51,947 nt of DNA from assembly GCA_958448635.1 (NCBI GenBank), contig CAUDEQ010000006.1, positions 1 to 51,947 on the forward strand, given 5' to 3'. The DNA comes from an uncultured Bacillota bacterium (lineage in GTDB: Bacteria; Bacillota; Clostridia; Peptostreptococcales; Anaerovoracaceae). Below the pieces are notes generated by a model, which did not search any database, was not told the origin of the DNA, and worked only from the letters and a program-made list of their open reading frames with translations. Below, in pieces: positions 25,970-34,914 of the stretch (the stretch's first letter is position 1; each line of letters starts with the position of its first letter). A program made the position numbers and the translations under genes.

Positions 25970-27046
25970 ATGAGGAAAAAAGGAACGATAATAGCGATTG
26001 CAATTATGCTGGTGACAGGAATTTTGCTTCAGCCTGCCACTGCGAATGCAGATTCTCTCAGCGATATCAGAAAGGAAATTTCTGAGACGCAGGCACAGCT
26101 TGAATCAGGCAAAAAGAGCGAGCAGAGTCTCATGTCTCAGATAGTCGAGCTTCAGCATAAGGTGGACGAGCTTCAGGCAGCCATTGATGAAGAAGAAAAG
26201 AACCTTGTAAGGCTGGAAAAGGAGCTGGAGGAGGCTCAGGAAAAGGTTGACACCCAGACTGAAAACCTCAACGGCAGACTGAGAAACATGTATAAAACCA
26301 GCTCCATAGGATATGTGGATGTTCTTCTGGATTCAGGAAGCTTTTCGGAATTCCTTACAAATCTCGATTTGGTCAAAACGATATATAGCAATGACCAGGA
26401 GGTTCTCAAGGATTTGAAAAAATCCAGAAAGATAGTTGAAGAAAAGAAAATAGAGGTTGAGGAGCTTCAGGCGGAGCTTGAGGAGTCCAAGGAAATGACC
26501 GAAAAGGAGAAGGCTGTAGTTGAAGCCAAGAAGGCTGAGGTTGCCAAGGATAACGACGAAACGCAGAAAATGCTTAATGAGCTTCAGGCAGAGGCTGATA
26601 AGATCACGGCAGAGCTTCAGGCTTCAGGAAGCACAGGAGACTATGCGGGAGGAGCTCTGGCATGGCCTACTCCGGGAGTAACGTATATAACATCGCCTTT
26701 TGGAAATAGAGTACATCCTGTCACCGGAAACAGCTCGTTTCATACAGGCGTGGATATAGGCGCCGGTTACGGTACCAGCATTGTAGCAGCCAATGACGGA
26801 GTAGTACATACTGCAGTAAGGGGATACACTGGCTACGGACATTACGTGATAATAGACCACGGCGGCGGCTACAGTACGCTCTATGCTCATTGTTCGTCAA
26901 TAAACGTCTCCAAGGGACAGTATGTAACTAGAGGGCAGACCATAGCAAGAGTCGGCTCAACAGGAATGTCCACGGGACCGCATCTGCATTATGAAGTTAG
27001 AAGAAATGGAGCATACACTAATCCTATGCAGTATTATAGCTTCTAA
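25970..27046 (+). CDS. Coiled-coil M23 peptidase, EnvC/PcsB-like (first copy)
   Basis: Secreted cell-wall hydrolase: signal peptide (about 1-27, ending ATANA), two long coiled-coil stretches (about 30-110 and 140-220), a Ser/Gly linker and a LytM (M23) domain. Zinc ligands are present as FHTGVDI (HxxxD) and HLHYE (HxH), so catalytic competence is expected, unlike E. coli EnvC whose LytM domain is degenerate. GGGAGGA lies nine bases before ATG 25970. Placement directly after ftsX makes it the likely FtsEX-controlled hydrolase. Confidence 0.92.
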   Translation: MRKKGTIIAIAIMLVTGILLQPATANADSLSDIRKEISETQAQLESGKKSEQSLMSQIVELQHKVDELQAAIDEEEKNLVRLEKELEEAQEKVDTQTENLNGRLRNMYKTSSIGYVDVLLDSGSFSEFLTNLDLVKTIYSNDQEVLKDLKKSRKIVEEKKIEVEELQAELEESKEMTEKEKAVVEAKKAEVAKDNDETQKMLNELQAEADKITAELQASGSTGDYAGGALAWPTPGVTYITSPFGNRVHPVTGNSSFHTGVDIGAGYGTSIVAANDGVVHTAVRGYTGYGHYVIIDHGGGYSTLYAHCSSINVSKGQYVTRGQTIARVGSTGMSTGPHLHYEVRRNGAYTNPMQYYSF

Positions 27047-27094
27047 GTATAAGTCTAGATAAAACTTGTATAAGACGTTGATATATTCGTATTA

Positions 27095-27103
27095 TGGTAT
27101 AAT
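27095..27103 (+). promoter_or_regulatory. Extended -10 promoter of the second M23 gene
   Basis: TGG TATAAT (27095-27103) is an extended -10; no good -35 is seen at 16-18 bases, which such promoters can do without. The transcript would begin near 27110, about 50 bases before the ATG, so the second copy can be expressed apart from the ftsEX operon. Confidence 0.55.
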
Positions 27104-27159
27104 GCAAGTGAGCGGTTTTAAGTTGCAGCTGTATATAAAACAATGGATGTTGAAAGCGG

Positions 27160-28233
27160 ATGAAAAAACATAATTTTGTTATTGTTGTTATCTTGATGAC
27201 TGTCATGGCTCTTATATCACAGGCAGCTCTTGTCAGTGCAGCAAGCATCAGTGAGATAAGACAGCAAATTGAAAAGAATAGTGAAGCTCTTGAAAAAGGG
27301 CGAAGTGAAGAACAGAGTCTAGCTGCTCAGGTCACTCAGATGGAAGGTGAGTTGGCAAGGCTCGATGAGGCCATAGCCAAGGGTGAAGCTGAGCTTGAGA
27401 AGCTGGGCAAGGAGATTGAGGAAGCGCAGAAGAAGATGGATACTCAGTCAAAAAACCTCAATGGCAGACTTCGCAACATGTATAAGAGTGGAAATGTGGG
27501 CCTGATCGATGTTCTTCTGGATTCCGAAAGCATTTCCGAATTAATGATAAATTACGAAATGGTAAAGGAAATATACAGAAGCGACCGTAACGTGCTGAAC
27601 TCTCTTGAAAAAGCTCATGACGAGTTGGAGGCTAAAAAGAAAGAGGCTGAAGAGCTTCAGGCTGAGCTGGAGGCTTCAAGGAAGGTGACAGAAGAGCAGA
27701 AGGCTGTGATAGAGGCGAAGAAAAAAGAAATTTCAGATTCCAATGCTAAAACTCAGCAGATGCTGGATGAGCTGGAGGCTGAAGCCGATAGAATAACTGC
27801 AAGCACAGAAAGCTCAAGCAGTACCGATTCCAGCTATACGGGAGGAGAAATGGCATGGCCATCGCCTACATGTCGAATAATCACATCGCCTTTTGGAAAA
27901 AGAACGAGACCGTATACAGGCTTTCATAACGGTATAGATTTGGCAAAATACGGAAGTGCTCACGGAGAGCCTATTGTTGCTGCCAATGATGGAATAGTTA
28001 TTCGCGCAAGCTGGTTCGGTGGATATGGCAATTGTGTGATGATAGACCATGGCGGAGGAGTTGTGACATTATATGGCCATGCTTCCAGACTTCATGTCAG
28101 CTATGGTCAGCGTGTTTCCAGAGGACAGCATATCGCCGATATTGGAAACACAGGTAATTCATTTGGCGCACATCTGCACTTCGAAGTAAGGATAGATAAG
28201 AAGCCGCAGAATCCATACCCTTATATCACATAA
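27160..28233 (+). CDS. Coiled-coil M23 peptidase, EnvC/PcsB-like (second copy)
   Basis: Paralogue of the preceding gene with the same order of parts: signal peptide (about 1-26, ending VSAAS), coiled coils (about 28-110 and 135-215), a Ser-rich linker and an M23 domain. Zinc ligands again present (FHNGIDL and HLHFE). The two proteins align throughout with the same landmark LNGRLRNMYK in both, so this is a tandem duplication that has since diverged. It has its own promoter candidate. The short GAAAGCGG before the ATG is a weak ribosome binding site. Confidence 0.9.
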   Translation: MKKHNFVIVVILMTVMALISQAALVSAASISEIRQQIEKNSEALEKGRSEEQSLAAQVTQMEGELARLDEAIAKGEAELEKLGKEIEEAQKKMDTQSKNLNGRLRNMYKSGNVGLIDVLLDSESISELMINYEMVKEIYRSDRNVLNSLEKAHDELEAKKKEAEELQAELEASRKVTEEQKAVIEAKKKEISDSNAKTQQMLDELEAEADRITASTESSSSTDSSYTGGEMAWPSPTCRIITSPFGKRTRPYTGFHNGIDLAKYGSAHGEPIVAANDGIVIRASWFGGYGNCVMIDHGGGVVTLYGHASRLHVSYGQRVSRGQHIADIGNTGNSFGAHLHFEVRIDKKPQNPYPYIT

Positions 28234-28262
28234 AAAATAAATAGTGGGAGTATCTGGTTACT

Positions 28263-29897
28263 ATGCGAAAACCTGAAGAAATATTGAAGGCTTTGCTTGA
28301 AACAAGAGGAATAAGTTCAGAAGAGGAAATCAAGGAATTTCTTTCTGACAGACCACAGAAAACTTATGATCCATTCCTGCTTCTAAATATGGAAGCGGGG
28401 GTGGATTTACTGTTGTCAGAGATAAAAAACAATGCGAAGATATGCATATATGGAGATTACGATGCGGATGGAGTCACATCAGTATGTATATTGTCGCATG
28501 TTTTAAGCATGCTTACAGACGATTATACATATTATATCCCATCCAGATTTGACGAAGGATACGGTCTCAATAAAGAGGCTGTAAGAAGGATATATGAAAG
28601 CGGTGTGAGTCTCATCGTCACTGTGGACTGCGGCAGTGTCTCTTGGGAGGAGGTTGAATATGCCAAGGCGCTTGGCATGAAGGTCATTGTTACAGACCAT
28701 CACAGCATTGATGATGTCAGGGCAGACTGCATACTGATAAATCCCAAGCAGCAGGAATGCAGATATCCATTCAAATCGTTGGCAGGATGCGGTGTAGCAT
28801 TTAAGCTGGCACAGGCAATACTGCAGAAAGCAGGGCTTCCCAAAAGTGCAGTGAACGATGTGCTGGATCTGGCAGCAATAGGAACAGTGGGAGATGTGGT
28901 CTCTCTCACGGATGAAAACAGAACCATAGTTAAATACGGCCTGAACAGGATAAACTCAGGGTCGAGGGAATCTCTGGCAAAGCTGTGCAGAGCAATATCT
29001 CTGAAATGGGTATCCTCAGAGAATATAGCATTCGGTATAGCTCCCCATATAAACGCGGCAGGCAGAATGGCGGGAGCCGCTGAAGCCGTGGAGCTCTTTA
29101 CATCGAAGGATGAAACGCTCATAGATGAGAAGGTGGAAAATCTCGTATATTACAACGGGCAGAGAAAGAAAAAACAGGAAGAAGCCTATAATCAGGGTAT
29201 GAAAATGATACGGGGTGATGAGAATTTCATAGTGCTTCAGATGGATGATATACACGAGGGGATAGGGGGCATAGTAGCAGGAAAGATAAAGGAAACTGCA
29301 GGGCGGCCTGTCATCATAGTCACTCCATCGGGAGATGGATATCTGAAGGGAACTGGAAGAAGCACCGATGGTGTGGACATATACGCAATGCTGAAAGGGC
29401 ACAGCAGTCTTTTCGAGAGGTTTGGAGGACATAGCAAGGCTTGCGGATTTCTTATGAAAAAGGAAAAGCTTCCTGCTCTTAGAGCCGCTCTCGATGCTGA
29501 CATCATCAGGCTGATGACAGAGGATGACAGTATATTTCAAAAGACGGCAGCATGGGATATGGAGCTCAGGCCGGAAGAAATTACGATGGAACTTGCGGAT
29601 ATACTGGAAAAGCTTGAGCCTGTGGGGGAAGGAAACCCAAAACCTTCATTTATTATACGAAATGTTGAACTGAAACGTGTACAGTTCATGGGAGCAGACA
29701 GGACACATGCCAGATTTACGGCAGGATCACCGGGAGGCGTATATGTAGGATGCGTGCTCTTTCAGAAAGCGCAGATGATGAAGGCGCTGCTGACGGAGGA
29801 AGAAACCGTGGATATCATCGGCTCTGTGGAAAAACAAAGCTGGAACGGTCAGAAAAAGGTACAGTTTATCGTTGAGGAGATAATAGGATGCAGATAG
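28263..29897 (+). CDS. recJ: Single-stranded-DNA-specific exonuclease RecJ
   Basis: 5'-3' exonuclease of repair and recombination. DHH-domain motifs: YGDYDADGVTSV (motif I), VTVDCGS, and VTDHHS (the DHH). The DHHA1 domain follows with FGGHSKACGF and a C-terminal OB-like part. 544 residues, shorter than many Gram-positive RecJ proteins but complete for the core. Its ribosome binding site is poor (GGGAG 13 bases away). The last ten bases overlap the start of the protease gene. Confidence 0.92.
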   Translation: MRKPEEILKALLETRGISSEEEIKEFLSDRPQKTYDPFLLLNMEAGVDLLLSEIKNNAKICIYGDYDADGVTSVCILSHVLSMLTDDYTYYIPSRFDEGYGLNKEAVRRIYESGVSLIVTVDCGSVSWEEVEYAKALGMKVIVTDHHSIDDVRADCILINPKQQECRYPFKSLAGCGVAFKLAQAILQKAGLPKSAVNDVLDLAAIGTVGDVVSLTDENRTIVKYGLNRINSGSRESLAKLCRAISLKWVSSENIAFGIAPHINAAGRMAGAAEAVELFTSKDETLIDEKVENLVYYNGQRKKKQEEAYNQGMKMIRGDENFIVLQMDDIHEGIGGIVAGKIKETAGRPVIIVTPSGDGYLKGTGRSTDGVDIYAMLKGHSSLFERFGGHSKACGFLMKKEKLPALRAALDADIIRLMTEDDSIFQKTAAWDMELRPEEITMELADILEKLEPVGEGNPKPSFIIRNVELKRVQFMGADRTHARFTAGSPGGVYVGCVLFQKAQMMKALLTEEETVDIIGSVEKQSWNGQKKVQFIVEEIIGCR

Positions 29898-31009
29898 GAA
29901 AAGGGAAGTTCATCGCATGCATGGTGGCTGCGATTATGGTGGGAGGAGCTGCTGCGACAGTCATATCGGCTGCTGCAGGCGGCCAGGAAAAGGATAATAG
30001 ATATGCGAAGCTGAATGAAATCTACGAGCAGATTAACAATAGCTATTACGAGGATGCAGATGAGAAGGCTTTATTGGACGGAGCCTGCAAGGGACTGGTT
30101 TCCGGTCTTGGAGATCCGTATTCCTCATATATGACGGAAGAAGAGTATGATAGCTGGTTTGACGGCATCAAAGGTGAATATTCCGGAATAGGGGTGACTT
30201 TCACTAAAGACGTAGACGGTAATTACATCGTTGTCTCGGTAACCAAGGGCTCGCCTGCAGAGAGGGCAGGAATACAGGCAGGCGATATAATCATTAATGT
30301 AAACGGCGAGGTTTACGATGATATCGAGACGATTGCCAATCACATCAAGGGTGAGGAAGGAACAAATGTCAGCGTGACATTCTCCAGAAACGGCAGCGAA
30401 TTTACAAAGGAGATGGCCAGAAAGCTCATAGTTGAGCATAGCGTAGAGCAGAGGATGCTGGACGACAGCACATCATATATTAACATAACATCTTTTATTG
30501 ACAACACAGATGACGACTTTAAAAAAGCCCTTGAAGACTCCCAAAAGAGCGGAGCCAATAAGCTTGTCCTGGATCTGAGAAACAACGGAGGAGGTCTCGT
30601 TGATCCATGCATTTCCGTAGCAGATGAATTTCTCGACGAAGGACCTGTTTTCTACATTGAAGACAAGGCGGGGAACAGGGAAGCATTCAATGCCAAGGAC
30701 GGGAAAACCGATATGAAAACAGTGGTCCTTGTCAACGAGAACAGCGCCAGCGCATCGGAGATACTGGCGGCTGCTCTTCAGGACAATGGATATACAGTAG
30801 TAGGCGTAAATACCTTCGGCAAGGGGGTTATACAGTCGACTGTTATCCTTGATGACGGCTCAGCCTTGAAGCTCACCGTCATGCAGTATTTTTCGCCTGA
30901 AGGAAAGGCTATAAATAAAAAGGGCGTAACTCCCGATGTAACTGTGCAGATGAAGGAAGGCTCAGAGGGAGATCCTCAGCTTGACAAGGCCATAGAGCTG
31001 CTGAAATAA
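29888..31009 (+). CDS. C-terminal processing peptidase (S41 family)
   Basis: Exported serine protease with signal/anchor (about 1-33), a PDZ domain (about 92-170, with YSGIGVTFTKD and AERAGIQAGDIIINVNG) and a protease core with the catalytic serine in ENSASASEILAAAL and lysine in FGKGVIQS. 373 residues, CtpA/CtpB type. GAGGAGA precedes the ATG, which lies inside recJ. Such proteases commonly sit beside ftsEX and M23 hydrolases in Clostridia and Bacilli, probably for control of wall enzymes or sporulation signalling. Confidence 0.93.
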   Translation: MQIGKGKFIACMVAAIMVGGAAATVISAAAGGQEKDNRYAKLNEIYEQINNSYYEDADEKALLDGACKGLVSGLGDPYSSYMTEEEYDSWFDGIKGEYSGIGVTFTKDVDGNYIVVSVTKGSPAERAGIQAGDIIINVNGEVYDDIETIANHIKGEEGTNVSVTFSRNGSEFTKEMARKLIVEHSVEQRMLDDSTSYINITSFIDNTDDDFKKALEDSQKSGANKLVLDLRNNGGGLVDPCISVADEFLDEGPVFYIEDKAGNREAFNAKDGKTDMKTVVLVNENSASASEILAAALQDNGYTVVGVNTFGKGVIQSTVILDDGSALKLTVMQYFSPEGKAINKKGVTPDVTVQMKEGSEGDPQLDKAIELLK

Positions 31010-31059
31010 TAGAATTGTTGAATTGGATACAATTTACTTTAAGGCATTAAAGTATTTTG

Positions 31060-31088
31060 TTGACGGCATGATTAAAGGGTGATACAAT
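31060..31088 (+). promoter_or_regulatory. Sigma-A promoter of the YerC gene
   Basis: TTGACG (31060-31065), 17-base spacer, TACAAT (31083-31088). The start codon lies about 45 bases beyond the expected transcription start, after AAAGGAG. Confidence 0.7.
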
Positions 31089-31140
31089 TACCTCGTAAGG
31101 ATTATGCGATACAGCGATACAGTGTTGAAAGGAGTTCCAT

Positions 31141-31440
31141 ATGGCATATGAGTCAAAATTTAAAAGGGATGATATAGATGAATTGTTCAAGGCTGTGCTG
31201 CTCCTTGAAGATGAAGAGGATTGCTACAGGTTTTTTGAAGATATCTGTACCATCAACGAAATACATGCTATAGCACAGAGACTTCAGGTTGCGAAGCTCC
31301 TGTCTGAAAACAAGACATACAGCGAGATTGAGAATATAACCAAGGCTTCAACAGCTACCATAAGCCGGATCAATAAGTGTCTAGTATATGGAGCGGAGGG
31401 ATATCAGCGTATCCTGGAACGAATGAAAGACGCTGAATAA
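31141..31440 (+). CDS. YerC/YecD-family TrpR-like DNA-binding protein
   Basis: 99 residues with the TrpR-like helix-turn-helix: RLQVAKLLSENKTYSEIENI then KASTATISRINKCLVYG. The family is common in Firmicutes, function uncertain; it does not bind tryptophan by known residues. AAAGGAG lies upstream of ATG. Own promoter and a terminator-like hairpin show a separate unit. Confidence 0.9.
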   Translation: MAYESKFKRDDIDELFKAVLLLEDEEDCYRFFEDICTINEIHAIAQRLQVAKLLSENKTYSEIENITKASTATISRINKCLVYGAEGYQRILERMKDAE

Positions 31441-31460
31441 TTTATATTTGTTAAGGATTC

Positions 31461-31486
31461 AATGGCGGTGCGTTTGTTCCGCCATT
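31461..31486 (+). terminator. Terminator hairpin after the YerC gene
   Basis: AATGGCGG / CCGCCATT, 8 pairs with a 10-base loop, followed by TTTTAA-type T tract. It begins at the in-frame ATG (31462) of the next reading frame, so if that ATG is used the hairpin would cover the initiation region. Confidence 0.6.
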
Positions 31487-31497
31487 TTAATACTGTT

Positions 31498-32028
31498 ATG
31501 AAATTGTACATCATCGATAATTACAGAGATAAATACCCGGAGCTTAAGGGAAAAGAGCTAACGGACAGGCTCATAGAGGACTGCCTGGAAATGTATTCGG
31601 GAAAGAGACCTGAGATATTGCGAACATCCAGGGGAAAGCCGTATACTGAGCTTTACATGATGGACAGCGATACGGGAGAATCAAAAAAAATCTATTTTTC
31701 AGTAAGCCACAGCGGCAGCGTCTTTGCGTGCATTGCAGGAGATGTGCCTGTGGGGATAGACATACAGCATAGGAGAAAAGCTTCGGCAGAAAAAATAGCG
31801 CAGCGGTATTTTACAGAGGATGAGAAAAGGTACGTCAAGGAGCGCGGTGAAAAGGGCTTTTTCGAATTATGGACCAGAAAGGAAGCGTACAGCAAGCTTA
31901 CAGGCAATGGCCTTGAGGATGTGATGGCAGGCTTTGATGTGCTGCAGCGTGATGATGTGGAGTTTACCGATTTGCGGTTGGAGGACGGCGCATGGTGTTC
32001 ATATTGCGTGGCAAAGCAGCCTGTCTGA
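31498..32028 (+). CDS. 4'-phosphopantetheinyl transferase (Sfp type)
   Basis: Attaches phosphopantetheine from CoA to carrier proteins. Motifs VGIDIQ (Mg-binding Asp) and FFELWTRKEAYSKLTG (Glu/Lys) are present; about 176 residues. The start is uncertain: ATG 31498 (MKLYIIDNY) agrees with the family but has no ribosome binding site, while ATG 31462 follows AAGGA yet lies in the hairpin. A Sfp-type enzyme suggests a non-ribosomal or polyketide-type carrier elsewhere in the genome, or service of AcpP. Confidence 0.88.
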   Translation: MKLYIIDNYRDKYPELKGKELTDRLIEDCLEMYSGKRPEILRTSRGKPYTELYMMDSDTGESKKIYFSVSHSGSVFACIAGDVPVGIDIQHRRKASAEKIAQRYFTEDEKRYVKERGEKGFFELWTRKEAYSKLTGNGLEDVMAGFDVLQRDDVEFTDLRLEDGAWCSYCVAKQPV

Positions 32029-32040
32029 AGAGGTGATATT

Positions 32041-32892
32041 ATGGATAAAAAGGGAATAACATTTAAATTTTTAGTGGAAAACAAAACGGAGCGAACGTCT
32101 ATGCTGGCAGAGCATGGGCTTTCCATCTATATTGAGGCAGACGGCAGAAAAATACTATTTGATGCAGGAGCGACCGACATAGTGGTCCACAATGCCAAGG
32201 TCATGGGAGTTGAGCTTGAGGATGTTGATATGGCTGTTGTCAGTCACGGACACTATGACCACACAGGAGGCTTTCCTGCCTTTTGCAGAATAAATAAGAA
32301 GGCAGGCATATACATACATAAGAATGCCTTCAGGGATTCCTACGGCTTTCATGACGGAGAGCCTGAGGAGGAAAAAAGCGGCATAACATGGACTGAAGAG
32401 GAAAGGGCCGTGCTTTCTGAGCGGATGGTCATGACGGACGGTCCCGTTTATATCACGGATAACATATGTATCACGGGAACGGTACCCTATGCCGAGGGAA
32501 CCGGAGTGACAGAGGATTTCTATTACATGGACGATTCGGGGAAATGGGTTGAGGACGACATGTCTCATGAGCAGTGCCTCGTTATAAGGGAGCCGGAGGG
32601 CCTCTATATTTTCTCAGGCTGCAGCCACAGAGGCGTTATTTCAGCTCTTGAGGCAGGCAAATCCATGTTCCCGGGAGAAAAGGTGGCTGTTCTGGTGGCA
32701 GGAATGCACCTTTACAGCGCATCTGATGATGACAGAAAATATGTTGTTCAGCAGATCGCCGCCGAGGGGCTTGACAAGGTGATGCCGGTACACTGCACAG
32801 GAATCAAGGCCATATGCGATCTGAAGTCGATGCTGGGTGACTCGTGCATAGTTGCCACTGCAGGCGCAGTTTATGGAGGCGCAGAGGGCTGA
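32041..32892 (+). CDS. MBL-fold metallo-hydrolase
   Basis: 283-residue metallo-beta-lactamase-fold protein with VVSHGHYDHTGG (HxHxDH zinc site), a second histidine in GCSHRG and the C-terminal PVHCTG. Closest in layout to the 7,8-dihydropterin-6-methyl synthase-like group of MBL proteins. 12 bases after the transferase gene; overlaps nothing but is followed after one base by recX. Substrate unknown. Confidence 0.88.
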   Translation: MDKKGITFKFLVENKTERTSMLAEHGLSIYIEADGRKILFDAGATDIVVHNAKVMGVELEDVDMAVVSHGHYDHTGGFPAFCRINKKAGIYIHKNAFRDSYGFHDGEPEEEKSGITWTEEERAVLSERMVMTDGPVYITDNICITGTVPYAEGTGVTEDFYYMDDSGKWVEDDMSHEQCLVIREPEGLYIFSGCSHRGVISALEAGKSMFPGEKVAVLVAGMHLYSASDDDRKYVVQQIAAEGLDKVMPVHCTGIKAICDLKSMLGDSCIVATAGAVYGGAEG

Positions 32893-32893
32893 T

Positions 32894-33382
32894 ATGGAAA
32901 GCAGGCGTAAAGCGATGGAGGAGGCGGCGTCAAAGGCTGCTGCATACGTCAATATAAAGCCGCGCACCGGGCTTCAGGTGGAGAAATACCTCAGGGAAAA
33001 GGGGTATGATGAAGAGTCGGTGTCGGAGGCGGTGAAGCAGCTCATGGAGTATCGGTATATAGACGATGCGGAGTACGCGCGATTGTATTTTGAATACGGC
33101 TTCAGCAAAGGACGAGGAGAAGCACGTATCAGAAGAGAATTGGCAGATAAAGGCGTAAGTGCCGAAGACATGGATATTGCATACGATGAACTGGAAGAAG
33201 TGCCTGATCCTGTGGATATGGCCATGGAAATAGGCAGATCCATGATGGCGGGAACAGATATCGAGGAATTGGATTTCGACGGCAGAAGAAAGCTGGGCGC
33301 AAGGATCGGCAGAAGGCTTATGAGCAGAGGCTTTTCGCCGGAGGTGGCATATAAGGTCATCGGACGGCTGCTGAAGCAGTGA
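32894..33382 (+). CDS. recX: Regulatory protein RecX
   Basis: Modulator of RecA. 162 residues from ATG 32894 (MESRRKAMEEA) with the three-helix repeats; characteristic RTGLQVEKYLREKGYDEESV, YRYIDDAEYARLYFEYG and GEARIRRELADKGVS. The reading frame opens earlier but ATG 32894 starts just after the upstream stop. No recA is adjacent in this window. Confidence 0.88.
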   Translation: MESRRKAMEEAASKAAAYVNIKPRTGLQVEKYLREKGYDEESVSEAVKQLMEYRYIDDAEYARLYFEYGFSKGRGEARIRRELADKGVSAEDMDIAYDELEEVPDPVDMAMEIGRSMMAGTDIEELDFDGRRKLGARIGRRLMSRGFSPEVAYKVIGRLLKQ

Positions 33383-33425
33383 TGATTTGCCGAACGGCGG
33401 AAGTGATTATCAGAGGTGGATTCAG

Positions 33426-34109
33426 ATGGACGATCAGTTTTCCAGAACGGGAATGATAATAGGCGAGGCGGCGGTGGAAAGGCTCAGTCAGTCTTCAGTC
33501 ATAGTCTTGGGAATAGGCGGTGTAGGTAGCTATGTCGTGGAGGGTCTTGCTCGTGCCGGAATCGGACGGCTTGCTCTGGTCGACAGAGATGTGGTGGACG
33601 TGACCAACATAAATAGGCAGCTTCCTGCTCTTCACAGCACCGTGGGAAGACCGAAGGCGGCTGTGATGGCAGAAAGAGTCATGGATATAAATCCGGGCTG
33701 TCATATCACGGCAGCGGAATGTTTTTTCATGCCTGACAATGCCGGTGATTTTGATTTTACTAAGTATGACTATGTGGTGGACGCCATAGATAACATAACG
33801 GGTAAGCTTACCATAATAGAAAAGGCATACAAGGAAGGAGTACCCGTAATTTCCTCTATGGGAACAGGAAACAAGCTTGATCCGTCGCTTTTCAGGATAA
33901 CATCCATCGAGAAGACGAAGGTATGTCCTTTGGCAAAGGTCATGAGGAGAGAGCTTAAAAAACGCAATATAAGAGGCGTCAAGGTAATATATTCCGAGGA
34001 GGAGCCGATAAAACACGAAGAGGCGAGGACTCCGGGAAGCATCAGCTTCGTGCCGTCTGTGGCAGGCCTGATGATTGCCGGAGAGGTTGTAAGAGATCTG
34101 ATCAAGTAA
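33426..34109 (+). CDS. tcdA: tRNA threonylcarbamoyladenosine dehydratase
   Basis: ThiF/E1-like enzyme that cyclises t6A in tRNA. Adenylation fold with VLGIGGVGSYVVEGLARAG, the ATP-binding DRDVVDVTNINRQ and DAIDNITGK. 227 residues from ATG 33426, which has GAGGTGG eight bases before it; a TTG further upstream is less likely. Some TcdA homologues keep a cysteine near KVCPLAKVMRRELKK, here present. Followed by a strong terminator. Confidence 0.92.
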   Translation: MDDQFSRTGMIIGEAAVERLSQSSVIVLGIGGVGSYVVEGLARAGIGRLALVDRDVVDVTNINRQLPALHSTVGRPKAAVMAERVMDINPGCHITAAECFFMPDNAGDFDFTKYDYVVDAIDNITGKLTIIEKAYKEGVPVISSMGTGNKLDPSLFRITSIEKTKVCPLAKVMRRELKKRNIRGVKVIYSEEEPIKHEEARTPGSISFVPSVAGLMIAGEVVRDLIK

Positions 34110-34142
34110 CTTCAATCGGCGGCAATGCACCATAACTTTAAG

Positions 34143-34186
34143 CTTCGCAGCATTTTTGAAATCAAGAACTGCTGCGAAGTTTTTTG
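34143..34186 (+). terminator. Intrinsic terminator after tcdA
   Basis: CTTCGCAGC / GCTGCGAAG (9-10 pairs, 34143-34151 and 34171-34179) around a 19-base loop, followed by a run of seven T. Confidence 0.88.
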
Positions 34187-34277
34187 TGCAGCCGGCAGCC
34201 TGAGGGACATTTTTGGTACATATACTGTGGCATAATGAGACCATGGAATTCGAGATACAGAAAGGAAGGTGTTCATT

Positions 34278-34478
34278 ATGTTGACGATAGCATGGATATT
34301 TATGGCGGTGGCGATTTTGGCAACAGGCGTACTTTTAGGTGACTTAAGGCATGAAATAGAGTATAATAAAAAGAATAGGAGTATAGAGCCTGTTCTAATA
34401 ATTACAGAAGGAGATCGCCATGGATTACAGAAAGCAGATTATCGACAGGATAGAGTCGTTTTACGTAGATGTTGTTGA
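34278..34478 (+). CDS. Small membrane protein, unknown
   Basis: About 66 residues: one hydrophobic helix (about 1-20, MLTIAWIFMAVAILATGVLL) then a charged tail. AAAGGAAGG lies eight bases before ATG 34278. The end overlaps the next gene by 59 bases in a different frame, so the last third of the protein is of doubtful authenticity, though the hydrophobic start with a strong ribosome site looks real. No family recognised. Confidence 0.5.
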   Translation: MLTIAWIFMAVAILATGVLLGDLRHEIEYNKKNRSIEPVLIITEGDRHGLQKADYRQDRVVLRRCC

Positions 34479-34905
34479 GGAATTCAAGGAATCGGAGATG
34501 AAAATAATCGCCGATTCAAAATTCAAGGTCATGTTCAAGAAAAAGGACTACGACGGCAATGTCGAAAATCTGAAGAGATGCAAGAAAATGGCTTTGCATA
34601 TCGATGTTGAAGATATCGAGATTCCGAAGGATGACGATGTTGCCGTGCAGCTTGTCAGATCCTTTGAAAAATGTCTTGTACATTTCAACAATCTGTGCGA
34701 TACGCACATAAGGCTTCAGATGGGGCTGAAGAATAAAGCCGAAAACAAGGAGGAGCTTAAATTCTCAGCATACAAGGAGCTGTTTCAGAAGGTCCAGACG
34801 GCAAGAAACAGCCTCAACAGTGCGCTTCACGAAATGGACATAGTATATACTGAATTCACGTACGATGAAGACGAGGAAACAGCCATAAACTATATAGATC
34901 TTTAA
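34420..34905 (+). CDS. Unknown helical protein before WYL regulator
   Basis: 161 residues, soluble, charged and mostly helical (long run MKIIADSKFKVMFKKKDYDG and LNSALHEMDIVYTEF). GGAG precedes the ATG. It overlaps the preceding small membrane gene and is nine bases before the WYL regulator, so it is probably cotranscribed with it. I recognise no domain. Confidence 0.8.
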   Translation: MDYRKQIIDRIESFYVDVVEEFKESEMKIIADSKFKVMFKKKDYDGNVENLKRCKKMALHIDVEDIEIPKDDDVAVQLVRSFEKCLVHFNNLCDTHIRLQMGLKNKAENKEELKFSAYKELFQKVQTARNSLNSALHEMDIVYTEFTYDEDEETAINYIDL

Positions 34906-34914
34906 ACAGGTAAA

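Noticed and set aside
33495..34244. Long open frame (249 codons) on the minus strand over tcdA
   Set aside because: Shadow of tcdA codon periodicity; product is rich in His/Tyr/Ser without any domain and it runs through the terminator.
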